Assembly: GCA_947631285.1 (NCBI GenBank)
Contig: CANRKS010000007.1
Span: 1-22,858 of the forward strand
Direction: 5' to 3'
From: an uncultured Bacilli bacterium
GTDB taxonomy: Bacteria; Bacillota_I; Bacilli_A; RF39; UBA660
DNA: 22,858 bases
The translations under genes were made by a program, and so were the position numbers. The notes under the pieces are model-generated. The model did no database searches. It had not been told where the DNA came from and saw only the letters and a program-made list of their open reading frames with translations. The first letter of the stretch is position 1. Each line of letters begins with the position of its first letter. Below, piece after piece: positions 7,634-15,020 of the stretch.

Positions 7634-7651
7634 AATTCGTCCTTTCTATTA

Positions 7652-10450
7652 TTAGCTACAATTATTCTTAACATAATTCAAAAGACTATTTGCATTACTA
7701 GCTCTTGTATAACAACTACCTGCTGGTCTTTCATAATCTGTACAGAAACTTAAAGCAATATCATAAGCTGAATTAGAAGTAGAAAGTAAATTTCTTAATG
7801 AGCTATAACTATTATTTATTTCATAAATCATAAAGCCTATTTGCACTTTAGGATCAGCGATCGAATTAGTTTGGCCACTAGCTTTTAAGTTTTCATAATA
7901 CTCTAGTAATTGGGCTTTTCTACCCGGATCAGTCCATTGAATTAAACCATAACCAGCATGATCAATGGCAAAATTTTGATAAGTACCATTACTAACAGCA
8001 TTGGTATAGGCTTCATCACTACCATATTCCCCAATGTATGATCCCCATACACAATAGCCATAATTACGGCCATTGATTTTGCAACATCTACTTTGTTCAT
8101 AACAATCTTCGAGATTATTAGTTTTATACATACCTTCGGCTGCAATATTAGTAAGAATACCAGCCGCCGCTTCATCAGATAAACCTAAATCTTTTAAAGC
8201 GCGGCAAATACCAGCTTTGTCAGATTCATAGACACATCCTTCTGATTTAGGTCGGGGATTAGTTACACTAATATAATTTAGAGGGTTATCAGGAGTACCA
8301 TTTATTAAAACCTCAAAATGTAAGTGAGGACCTGTACTAGTACCTGTATTACCAGATAAACCAATTATTTGACCTTGAGATACTGACATACCTTGGGTAA
8401 CATACTGCGTAACTGAACCTTGCTTTAAGTGACAGAATCTAGTTGAAAAACCATTGCCATGGTCAATTACTATTTGATTACCACAACCACCAGTACCTGT
8501 ATTATCAACATAACCATCAATGGCTACCGTAACTGTTCCACTTTTGGGAGCAATAACATTTCGACCCATACTAGCCTCTAAATCTTCACCGGTATGACTT
8601 CGCCAAACTTTTAAAACTGGATGGAAACGCCAACCATAATCTAAGCCAGCACCTACACTAACAATTTCAGCATCACCCGTTAGAATGTCACCTTTTTTAA
8701 AAGTACCACTTTCTCCAATTGGCCACCACCAACCACTTTCACAACCATTGTTATTGGCTCCTTTATGAAATTCACAATAATCACCTAAATCATATAAAGA
8801 TTTTTTGCCACTTAAACCTCTGGCTGTCTGAAATAGATTATAAATCATTTGATAATCAGATTTCCCATAATGAACACCATCAGTCCCATTCCAATTAATG
8901 GAATCTTGGGTTAAGCCTAAATCTAAATATACTAAATTATCTAAACCAGCACTTCCAATTAAAGAGGCCATATTATTATTAAATTCAATAACTTGCTCAT
9001 TAGTTCGATAATAAGTGGCAGTATATAAACTTTCATTAACGGGTCCTACCTCCGCAATATAGATAGTATGATTATGCCATTCTCCTTCCGCTAAAGATTT
9101 ATAAACTGCAAAATATCGATCTAAATATTCTGCATCATTGACACCTAACCAAATAACAATATTATAACTTTCATTATCTTTCATTTTTTGATTAGCTAAA
9201 TTAATTGCTCCTAAGGCACTAGAATCATTAGTGGCATACGAATACCATCTAACACTACAACTTGTTCCATAATTAGTATTATAACGGAACCAACAATAAC
9301 CATTGGCCCCATGATAAACCGCGTGATCTTTATCAACAATCCCGTAGTTAACCATTCCATTCATTCTAGAATCCCCAATATAAATAGTTTCTTTAGAAGT
9401 ATCTAGTTTAGGAACATTATTTTGAGATGTACTACTTTCACTGCCACCATAGACTTCTTTTAAAATAGTTTTATAATTACCACTAGTAGAATGAGCAATT
9501 TTTTCAATATAATCAGGGCCAATATTTAAAGTATCTACCCCTGATAAAGAAGTAATTGGTCCTTCATAACTATCAGAAAGATATAAATATCTTTCAATAC
9601 TATCATAATATTTTTCTAAAACGGCTTTTTCTTCACTAGGAACACTTTCATAACTAACCGAACAAGTGGCATCAACAACTTTATTCGTACTACTATAATG
9701 TCCAGCCGCTAAAGTATTAGTTTTAATGGCAATCATTAAAGCCTTGATTGCTCCCACCGATAATTCATATTCTTTTGAATAAGCATAAACTGAACCGATT
9801 ACAAAATCTTTAATTGAAACATAAGCTGAATTAGCTCCACAATCATAATTAACGCGGGCTAAATTATAATCACAAGCTTGATCAAAATAGCCATCAGAAA
9901 AATTAGTGTCAGAGGCAAAATAAACCATAAGCACTATAATAAGAACAATAATAACCCCTAAAATTAAAAATACTAAAGGATGACTGGCAATAAAAGCTAT
10001 TATTCCTTTACCGGCTTTTAAAAAAGCTTGACCAACTTTTTTTCCCACATTCTTAGATTCATCTTTTAACTTTGTCTTAACTATATTTTGGGGAGCCTCT
10101 TTCCCTTCTTCTTTATTATCTACTACTTCTTCATCTTGGTTTTCTTCTGCCCCCATCGATTCCATTTTAGCCATAGCATTATCTATTTTACTTTGCGTTC
10201 TTGCTTTAGATGATGCCTTTAGTGCTTCCCGATCAATGGCTTCATTCATTGCATTTCGATGTTGTAAGGGAGATTCTTCTTGTTCTTCTAACATCGCATC
10301 TAAAGTATTTTCAATATCATCAAGATCATACTTACCATTATCTACTAAATCTAAAGCATAAGCAATATTTAAAAGTTCATTACTTTTATTATTGTCACCT
10401 GTAATAAGACCTAATTGTTTTGCTTTACCAATGATTCTATCTATCCGCAT
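7652..10450 (-). CDS. Multi-domain cell-wall hydrolase: SGNH, M23 and lysozyme-like, membrane-anchored
   Basis: This 932-residue protein fits a type IV secretion wall-opening role. Residues 1-155 are a charged cytoplasmic part and 157-178 a membrane segment. Residues 200-330 resemble a degenerate SpoIID-like region. An SGNH hydrolase follows: GDSR with Ser361, GVND with Asn438, and Asp524-Gly-Val-His527. The M23 peptidase has His619 and Asp623 (HTGED), His674, and HLH with His709 and His711. The C-terminal phage-tail-lysozyme-like domain has Glu772 in NIAAEGMY, then GYGLIQWTDPGRK. M23 cuts stem peptides and lysozyme cuts glycans; the SGNH domain might remove acetyl groups. All 18 cysteines follow the membrane segment. 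The start follows AAGGTGG by seven bases. Confidence 0.9.
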   Translation of the reverse strand: MRIDRIIGKAKQLGLITGDNNKSNELLNIAYALDLVDNGKYDLDDIENTLDAMLEEQEESPLQHRNAMNEAIDREALKASSKARTQSKIDNAMAKMESMGAEENQDEEVVDNKEEGKEAPQNIVKTKLKDESKNVGKKVGQAFLKAGKGIIAFIASHPLVFLILGVIIVLIIVLMVYFASDTNFSDGYFDQACDYNLARVNYDCGANSAYVSIKDFVIGSVYAYSKEYELSVGAIKALMIAIKTNTLAAGHYSSTNKVVDATCSVSYESVPSEEKAVLEKYYDSIERYLYLSDSYEGPITSLSGVDTLNIGPDYIEKIAHSTSGNYKTILKEVYGGSESSTSQNNVPKLDTSKETIYIGDSRMNGMVNYGIVDKDHAVYHGANGYCWFRYNTNYGTSCSVRWYSYATNDSSALGAINLANQKMKDNESYNIVIWLGVNDAEYLDRYFAVYKSLAEGEWHNHTIYIAEVGPVNESLYTATYYRTNEQVIEFNNNMASLIGSAGLDNLVYLDLGLTQDSINWNGTDGVHYGKSDYQMIYNLFQTARGLSGKKSLYDLGDYCEFHKGANNNGCESGWWWPIGESGTFKKGDILTGDAEIVSVGAGLDYGWRFHPVLKVWRSHTGEDLEASMGRNVIAPKSGTVTVAIDGYVDNTGTGGCGNQIVIDHGNGFSTRFCHLKQGSVTQYVTQGMSVSQGQIIGLSGNTGTSTGPHLHFEVLINGTPDNPLNYISVTNPRPKSEGCVYESDKAGICRALKDLGLSDEAAAGILTNIAAEGMYKTNNLEDCYEQSRCCKINGRNYGYCVWGSYIGEYGSDEAYTNAVSNGTYQNFAIDHAGYGLIQWTDPGRKAQLLEYYENLKASGQTNSIADPKVQIGFMIYEINNSYSSLRNLLSTSNSAYDIALSFCTDYERPAGSCYTRASNANSLLNYVKNNCS

Positions 10451-10472
10451 ACAGGTACCACCTTCTTAAATA

Positions 10473-10480
10473 ATTTTAGC
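10473..10480 (-). promoter_or_regulatory. Extended -10 promoter candidate of the hydrolase gene
   Basis: On the - strand GCTAAAAT, preceded by T, gives an extended -10 (TGCTAAAAT). It lies about 22 bases before the ATG at 10450 and just after the spoVS terminator. The -35 is only a T-run. Confidence 0.45.
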
Positions 10481-10493
10481 ATATTTCTTCCAT

Positions 10494-10516
10494 AAAAAAA
10501 AGCGCTTTCACGCTTC
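10494..10516 (-). terminator. Intrinsic terminator of spoVS
   Basis: On the - strand AAGCG pairs with CGCTT around a 6-base loop, followed by a run of T. It separates spoVS from the secretion-like genes. Confidence 0.75.
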
Positions 10517-10527
10517 TAATTCAAAAC

Positions 10528-10788
10528 TTATTTAGCTTCCACAATTAATTTAATGGCCGTTTTAGCTTCGCCATTAATCGTAATATCATTAAAAGCGGGA
10601 ATAACGACTAAATTATCCCCTGTCGGTGCTACAAAACCTCGACAAATGGCAATAGCTTTAATTGCCTGATTTAAAGATCCAGCCCCAATAGTTTGCAACT
10701 CAACTGTCCCTTTCTCCCGAAAAATATTAGCAATGGCTCCCGCTACTTTACTTGGATTTGATTTACTAGATACTTTTAAAATTTCCAT
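10528..10788 (-). CDS. spoVS: Stage V sporulation protein S
   Basis: This 86-residue protein matches SpoVS over its full length: MEILKVSSKSNPSKVAGAIA, then VELQTIGAGSLNQAIKAIAI, then GFVAPTGDNLVVIPAF and a Lys/Glu-rich end. SpoVS is a small Alba-like protein. In Bacillus it affects sporulation and septation, and it also occurs in lineages that do not sporulate. The ATG follows AAAGGA by five bases. It lies 56 bases after the capA-like gene with no terminator between them, so the two may be co-transcribed, and a terminator follows it. Nothing in it looks degraded. Confidence 0.96.
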   Translation of the reverse strand: MEILKVSSKSNPSKVAGAIANIFREKGTVELQTIGAGSLNQAIKAIAICRGFVAPTGDNLVVIPAFNDITINGEAKTAIKLIVEAK

Positions 10789-10844
10789 TATATATTCCTT
10801 TCTTCATAGTTAAAATATATGATTAGGAAAGATAAAAATACCTA

Positions 10845-11999
10845 TTATCGAAATTCTGCAGCGATGACTGTTTCATATACTCTTTTAATGAAATCCCGAT
10901 TAAAATTATTATGATATCTGTAATGACTTTGTTCATATTCTTGATTATATAATGAATAAGGTACTAATTCAAAATGACGGAAAGAAGAATCATAATAATT
11001 AATAATTGGCTCTGTTTTAATATCCTCAATTAAGATGTCATTATCTTTCTTTTTCACTTTTAACTGAGCAAGTAAACCAAATTGATAAGCATTATCAAAC
11101 TCTTCACCGGTTCTTTCGATATCTTCATCAGCGGAAGTAAAATTACCTAAAGAATAAAAGACTAATGTTTTCTTTTTATCGCCAACCCATTTAATAGGTT
11201 CAATAGAATGAGAATGGCTACCAACAACTATATCTACTCCTAAAGAATTTAAAAAAGTGGCTAAAGTTCTTTGTTCTTCATTTTCTTCATAAGTAAATTC
11301 TCTTCCCCAATGCATCATAACAACGATAACATCAGCTTTCGCTTTTAATGCCTTTACTTCTTCCTCTATTTTAGCATATTGAATTTCTTTTGTATCGGGA
11401 TCTTTATATAACGATATATTTTTTCTTTTTTCTAAAGGTACTTTTTGATTAGTCCCATAAGTATAAGCTAAAAAGCCAAATTTAATTCCTTTAATTTCTT
11501 TAATGATATAAGGCTCTGGAAGAAGAGTTGTGCCAACGGTGGCAATATTACTTTTTTCTTTAAAATAATTAAGGGTTGACAAAATACCTGCATCACCCCG
11601 GTCATAAGTATGATTATTTGCTGTTCCTAATACTTCCAATGATAAACTAGAAACTAAATCCCCAATGGATGAAGGAGCACAAAAATTATAACCCGTACCA
11701 CTTACTTCTAAATTTTCATTACCAATAACTACTTCCATATTACCAATTGATAAATCGTCATTTGAAAAATAATTTTTAACTTTTTCAAAATAAGCATCAG
11801 GACTATCTCCTAAACGAATACTATTATAATAAGGTTCTTCAAAAAGAAAATCCCCAACTACTGTAAGCTTAGCTTCCCTTAGATCGCCATTTTTATTAGT
11901 CTCTTTATTAAAAAGAAAAGAACGGGTTAGCCCAACAAAAAAAAGCGTAATAACAGAAATTAAAATTAAAATTAAAAAACAATATCTTTTAGTCATCAT
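10845..11999 (-). CDS. CapA family protein (poly-gamma-glutamate/capsule-type metallophosphatase fold)
   Basis: This is a 384-residue protein. A hydrophobic helix at about residues 5-25 anchors or exports it. The rest follows the CapA pattern: VVGDFLFEEP near 47-56, GNMEVVI near 87-93, ANNHTYDRGDAGIL near 126-139, MMHWGREFTYEENEEQ, GSHSHSIEPIKW and FYSLGNFTSA. The family has a calcineurin-like metal-binding fold. Named members act in poly-gamma-glutamate anchoring, but many are of unknown substrate, and no capBC is present, so the role is open. Two adjacent ATGs are possible. An intrinsic hairpin-plus-T terminator ends directly before its ribosome binding site, which may limit its expression. 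Confidence 0.9.
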   Translation of the reverse strand: MMTKRYCFLILILISVITLFFVGLTRSFLFNKETNKNGDLREAKLTVVGDFLFEEPYYNSIRLGDSPDAYFEKVKNYFSNDDLSIGNMEVVIGNENLEVSGTGYNFCAPSSIGDLVSSLSLEVLGTANNHTYDRGDAGILSTLNYFKEKSNIATVGTTLLPEPYIIKEIKGIKFGFLAYTYGTNQKVPLEKRKNISLYKDPDTKEIQYAKIEEEVKALKAKADVIVVMMHWGREFTYEENEEQRTLATFLNSLGVDIVVGSHSHSIEPIKWVGDKKKTLVFYSLGNFTSADEDIERTGEEFDNAYQFGLLAQLKVKKKDNDILIEDIKTEPIINYYDSSFRHFELVPYSLYNQEYEQSHYRYHNNFNRDFIKRVYETVIAAEFR

Positions 12000-12012
12000 A
12001 CCTTTTCCCTTT

Positions 12013-12042
12013 AAAAAAATTGAGTAAGTTACTTCTTACTCA
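12013..12042 (-). terminator. Intrinsic terminator between the DUF308-like gene and the capA-like gene
   Basis: On the - strand TGAGTAAG pairs perfectly with CTTACTCA around AAGTAA, followed by seven T. The stem contains the last codons of the gene ending at 12029, and the T-run abuts the ribosome binding site of the capA-like gene. Confidence 0.85.
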
Positions 12043-12556
12043 TTATATAACCCGCAAGAGGATCCATTAATTCTAAAATACCATTGATTAAGAAGAAAAA
12101 GCCTAAAACTAATATTTGAATATCACTCGTATAATATAAATTAACGGAAGTTAAAATACCTGTTATGATAAAAATTATTAAATTTACAACATTAAGTTCC
12201 CATAATTTATTTTTACGATCATGATAATAATCACTTTCTTTTAATTTGGTTAAGCTCATTAAAATTACCCATATAAATAAAGCTAAAGCTAAATTCCAAG
12301 GAGAATCATTAATATCTAAAAATAAAAGTAAAACTAGAATGGCAACGCAAGATAAGGATGTACTAAAACCACTGTAATCCTTGGCATTTAAAATAGCAAA
12401 ATTTTTAACCAAATGAATAATTCCATAAATAGAAATAATAAAGATGAAGACCGTTCTAACATTATTTACATTAAATATTGGCAAAAGAGTCACTATTCCT
12501 GAACCAATTACCAAAATCCATCCTACTATAAATTCAACTAACGTTCTTCTATCCAT
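12029..12556 (-). CDS. DUF308/HdeD-like membrane protein
   Basis: This is a 175-residue protein made almost entirely of six membrane helices arranged in hairpins, the layout of DUF308/HdeD-like proteins. Short glycine-containing repeats at GWILVIGSGIVTLLP, FIISIYGIIHLVK and LVLGFFFLINGILELMDP support this. The function of the family is unclear outside acid stress in enterobacteria. The ATG follows AGGAAG. It lies 46 bases after uppS in the same orientation, and the terminator begins within its own last codons. Confidence 0.7.
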   Translation of the reverse strand: MDRRTLVEFIVGWILVIGSGIVTLLPIFNVNNVRTVFIFIISIYGIIHLVKNFAILNAKDYSGFSTSLSCVAILVLLLFLDINDSPWNLALALFIWVILMSLTKLKESDYYHDRKNKLWELNVVNLIIFIITGILTSVNLYYTSDIQILVLGFFFLINGILELMDPLAGYIMSKK

Positions 12557-12602
12557 ATCTATTCACTTCCTACTTTAATTATAAAATATTTATATTGATT
12601 TT

Positions 12603-13310
12603 TCAATTAGTTTTAACATTGCCAAACCGGCGATCACAAGTTTGATAATATTGAATAGCTTTATCTAATTCGTCTTCATTAAATGAAGGAAAATAAGTAT
12701 CAACAAAATATAATTCAGCATAAGTTGCTTGATATAGCATAAAACCACTTAAACGGTGTTCTTTACCTGTTCTAATCAAAAGATCAATAGGAGGTAGATC
12801 TTGATATAAATAATGATAAAAATTATCACGATTTAAATTTGTTTCTTTTAAAGTACCATTTTTAATATCTTTAGCTACTTTTAAAGAAGCATCAACTATT
12901 TCTTCTTGACCACCATAATTAAAACAAATATTTAAAATGCAATCAGTATTATTTTTTGTCTTTTCCATCACGGTTTCCATGGCCTCTAAAACATCACTTC
13001 TTAAATTTTCCTTCCGACCACTAAAAACAACTTTAACGTTATTGTTGATTACTTCATTAAATCTATTTTTAAAATATAAAATGCATAGATTCATTAAATA
13101 ATCAACTTCTTCTTTACTTCTTTTAAAATTATCCGTCGAAAAAGCATAAACAGATAACACTTTAATTCCCAAATCCTTGGCATGAATAGCTAACTTCTCT
13201 AATGTTTTAGCTCCAGCACTATGTCCTTCACTTCTCTTTAGTCCTCTTTCTTCTGCCCAGCGACCATTACCATCCATTATAATAGCTACATGATCTGGTA
13301 TCATCATCAA
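12603..13310 (-). CDS. uppS: Isoprenyl transferase (undecaprenyl diphosphate synthase)
   Basis: This 235-residue cis-prenyltransferase condenses isopentenyl diphosphate onto farnesyl diphosphate to make the C55 lipid carrier for wall synthesis. The signature HVAIIMDGNGRWA includes the catalytic Asp13. VYAFSTDNFKRSKEEV, ICFNYGGQEEI, DLLIRTGKEHRLSGFMLYQ, YAELYFVDTYFP and the final CDRRFG follow the family in order. The later block differs from the common form: Gly replaces Asn after RLS, and Tyr replaces Trp before Gln. The length is slightly short of the usual 240-255. AGGTGA precedes the first of three Met codons. cdsA, the usual next gene, is absent. The HD hydrolase ends 12 bases upstream. 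Confidence 0.95.
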   Translation of the reverse strand: MMMIPDHVAIIMDGNGRWAEERGLKRSEGHSAGAKTLEKLAIHAKDLGIKVLSVYAFSTDNFKRSKEEVDYLMNLCILYFKNRFNEVINNNVKVVFSGRKENLRSDVLEAMETVMEKTKNNTDCILNICFNYGGQEEIVDASLKVAKDIKNGTLKETNLNRDNFYHYLYQDLPPIDLLIRTGKEHRLSGFMLYQATYAELYFVDTYFPSFNEDELDKAIQYYQTCDRRFGNVKTN

Positions 13311-13322
13311 TAATCACCTACT

Positions 13323-13832
13323 TTAATAACGCATTAAATTAATTATAAATAATAAGTATAAACAAATACTATAGCGAACTTTAAACATTCCTAGTTCAAA
13401 AGCAGAAACTAATAAATCAGAGAAACAAACAATATAGCCTTCTTTATATTGAGGGCGAAATTCTTTAGGATTTACCTTTGCATCATGATTAATAAAAGGT
13501 AAACATTTTTTAGTTAAAGCATAATGATACATATGGGTTTCAATAATACTAGCTTCTTTATCATTAATGTGAAAATACTTTTTCGCATTATCTCTACTTG
13601 TCTTAGGATGATCTAAATAAGAACTTTCACCTTGAAAGAAATCATGAAGTAAACCACTTATACAAGCATCTTCAACATTACCTTTAAAGATTTTGGCAAG
13701 CAAAAAACTAATATAAGATACTCTTTTACAATGATCATATCGATTAGTACCATGATGTCTTTCATTTTTAAGATTTAAAAAATTTTCATCTTCTAAAATA
13801 TTTTTAGTTAATTCTTTATATTCTAATTTCAT
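13323..13832 (-). CDS. HD-domain phosphohydrolase-like protein
   Basis: This 169-residue protein carries an HD metal-binding pattern: His34 in YDHCKRVSY, His63-Asp64 in SGLLHDFF, His100 in ETHMYHY, and Asp139 in CFSDLL. HD enzymes cleave phosphate esters, often of nucleotides; the substrate here is unknown. The ATG has AGAGGA at good spacing. The C-terminal end is short and hydrophobic (SICLYLLFIINL), which is unusual for a soluble HD protein and may be a membrane-associated tail. It is the first gene of the unit leading into uppS, with an extended -10 promoter upstream. Confidence 0.85.
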   Translation of the reverse strand: MKLEYKELTKNILEDENFLNLKNERHHGTNRYDHCKRVSYISFLLAKIFKGNVEDACISGLLHDFFQGESSYLDHPKTSRDNAKKYFHINDKEASIIETHMYHYALTKKCLPFINHDAKVNPKEFRPQYKEGYIVCFSDLLVSAFELGMFKVRYSICLYLLFIINLMRY

Positions 13833-13870
13833 TTAAATTCCTCTTAACAAATAATATTAACAACTCAATA

Positions 13871-13879
13871 ATTATAGCA
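13871..13879 (-). promoter_or_regulatory. Extended -10 promoter of the HD-uppS unit
   Basis: On the - strand the element is TGCTATAAT, an extended -10 lying about 40 bases before the ATG at 13832. The -35 is poor, as is common with extended -10 sites. Confidence 0.65.
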
Positions 13880-13913
13880 TACTTTTTTAGAAAAATATAT
13901 ATTTTTAAATTTG

Positions 13914-14927
13914 TTAACACTCTGATATGTTAAGAACAATATTTGGATTTTTTAAACTTCTTTGTAAAATACGTTCTATATTTTTAACCCTGATAATACG
14001 AAAACTAGTATTATCGATAATATATCTTGTTTTGAAAAGAGAAATATATTCACTGATTATATCATAAAGTTCTTCTTCTTCCATTTCTCCCTTCTCATAA
14101 ATTATTTTTTGCTTTTCCGTATAAGCTTTAGCTAAAAATTCATATATTTTGTTAAAAAACCATTTCATTTCATTTTGCTTTAAGAAAAGACTCTTTTTAT
14201 AAGTAGCAATATAATTTAAATAATCAAGCCTTAAAAGAAATTCAATTATCTCTTCTTTTGACACATATTTATTAAGTTCATATATTAAACCATTTAAATT
14301 AGCCCTTAAATACAAACGAGTCATTTTTCCCTCGCCCACGATCAATTCCACTAAATGAGCAATATGAGTTAAATAAGTATACCCTTTAACTTCTCCAATT
14401 TCTTGGCCAAAATATCTTTCGGCCAAGAGTTCGGTATATCCTTCATTAATGGCACTACCAATAAAATAATCTTTTTCAATAGATGATTGTTTAAAACCAG
14501 AATAACTAATACCATCTTTACTATAATAACTAGCCATGTGAAATAACTCATGATAATTATATTCATATTCTTCATGACAAAAAATAGCATTATGTTCTCC
14601 ATTATAACAAGCTTTAAATAATTTAGTATAAGGATTTTTAGATTCTAAAGAAGGAGGATTATATTGTAAAGTTCGAATATTATTAAAGAAAATAATTAAA
14701 TCTTTTGAAGGAAAATTTTGACAAATAACCTCGGTAAACTTTTTAATACATTCTTGAAAGTTTTCATCTTCGTAAAAAGGAAGATTAACTTGATAATAAG
14801 AAAAATCTAAAGTAGGAGGTAAAAAAGTTTCTTTATTTAGTAAAGAAGAAAATTGCTTTTGAAATAGATAATTTCTTAAATTTTCTAACATCATTCTTAC
14901 ATTTTCAATTTTATTACTATTAAACAT
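13914..14927 (-). CDS. Putative HExxH metallopeptidase of unknown family
   Basis: This is a 337-residue protein without signal peptide or membrane segment. HELFH at residues 126-130 is a zinc-binding HExxH motif. About 32 residues later, INEGYTELLAERYFG (from about residue 160) offers Glu162 or Glu166 as the third ligand, as in gluzincins. The helical layout NEGxTE after HExxH is typical of peptidases that act near the cell surface, but I cannot name the family. The C-terminal half is helical with no other motif. AAGGA precedes the ATG, and a strong promoter lies just upstream, so it is expressed alone. Confidence 0.65.
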   Translation of the reverse strand: MFNSNKIENVRMMLENLRNYLFQKQFSSLLNKETFLPPTLDFSYYQVNLPFYEDENFQECIKKFTEVICQNFPSKDLIIFFNNIRTLQYNPPSLESKNPYTKLFKACYNGEHNAIFCHEEYEYNYHELFHMASYYSKDGISYSGFKQSSIEKDYFIGSAINEGYTELLAERYFGQEIGEVKGYTYLTHIAHLVELIVGEGKMTRLYLRANLNGLIYELNKYVSKEEIIEFLLRLDYLNYIATYKKSLFLKQNEMKWFFNKIYEFLAKAYTEKQKIIYEKGEMEEEELYDIISEYISLFKTRYIIDNTSFRIIRVKNIERILQRSLKNPNIVLNISEC

Positions 14928-14962
14928 TTATAATTTTCCTTCCCTTTCAAATATTTCTAGTT

Positions 14963-14991
14963 ATTATAATTATTTAAAGAGAAAAATGCAA
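14963..14991 (-). promoter_or_regulatory. Sigma-A-type promoter of the metallopeptidase gene
   Basis: On the - strand TTGCAT and TATAAT are separated by exactly 17 bases, ending about 35 bases before the ATG at 14927. Confidence 0.8.
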
Positions 14992-15000
14992 TTATAATTT

Positions 15001-15020
15001 AAAAAAGCCTTTTACAGGCT
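15001..15020 (-). terminator. Intrinsic terminator of the GDPD gene
   Basis: On the - strand AGCCT pairs with AGGCT around a 5-base loop, followed by a T-run. It overlaps the end of the coding region at 15012. Confidence 0.75.
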
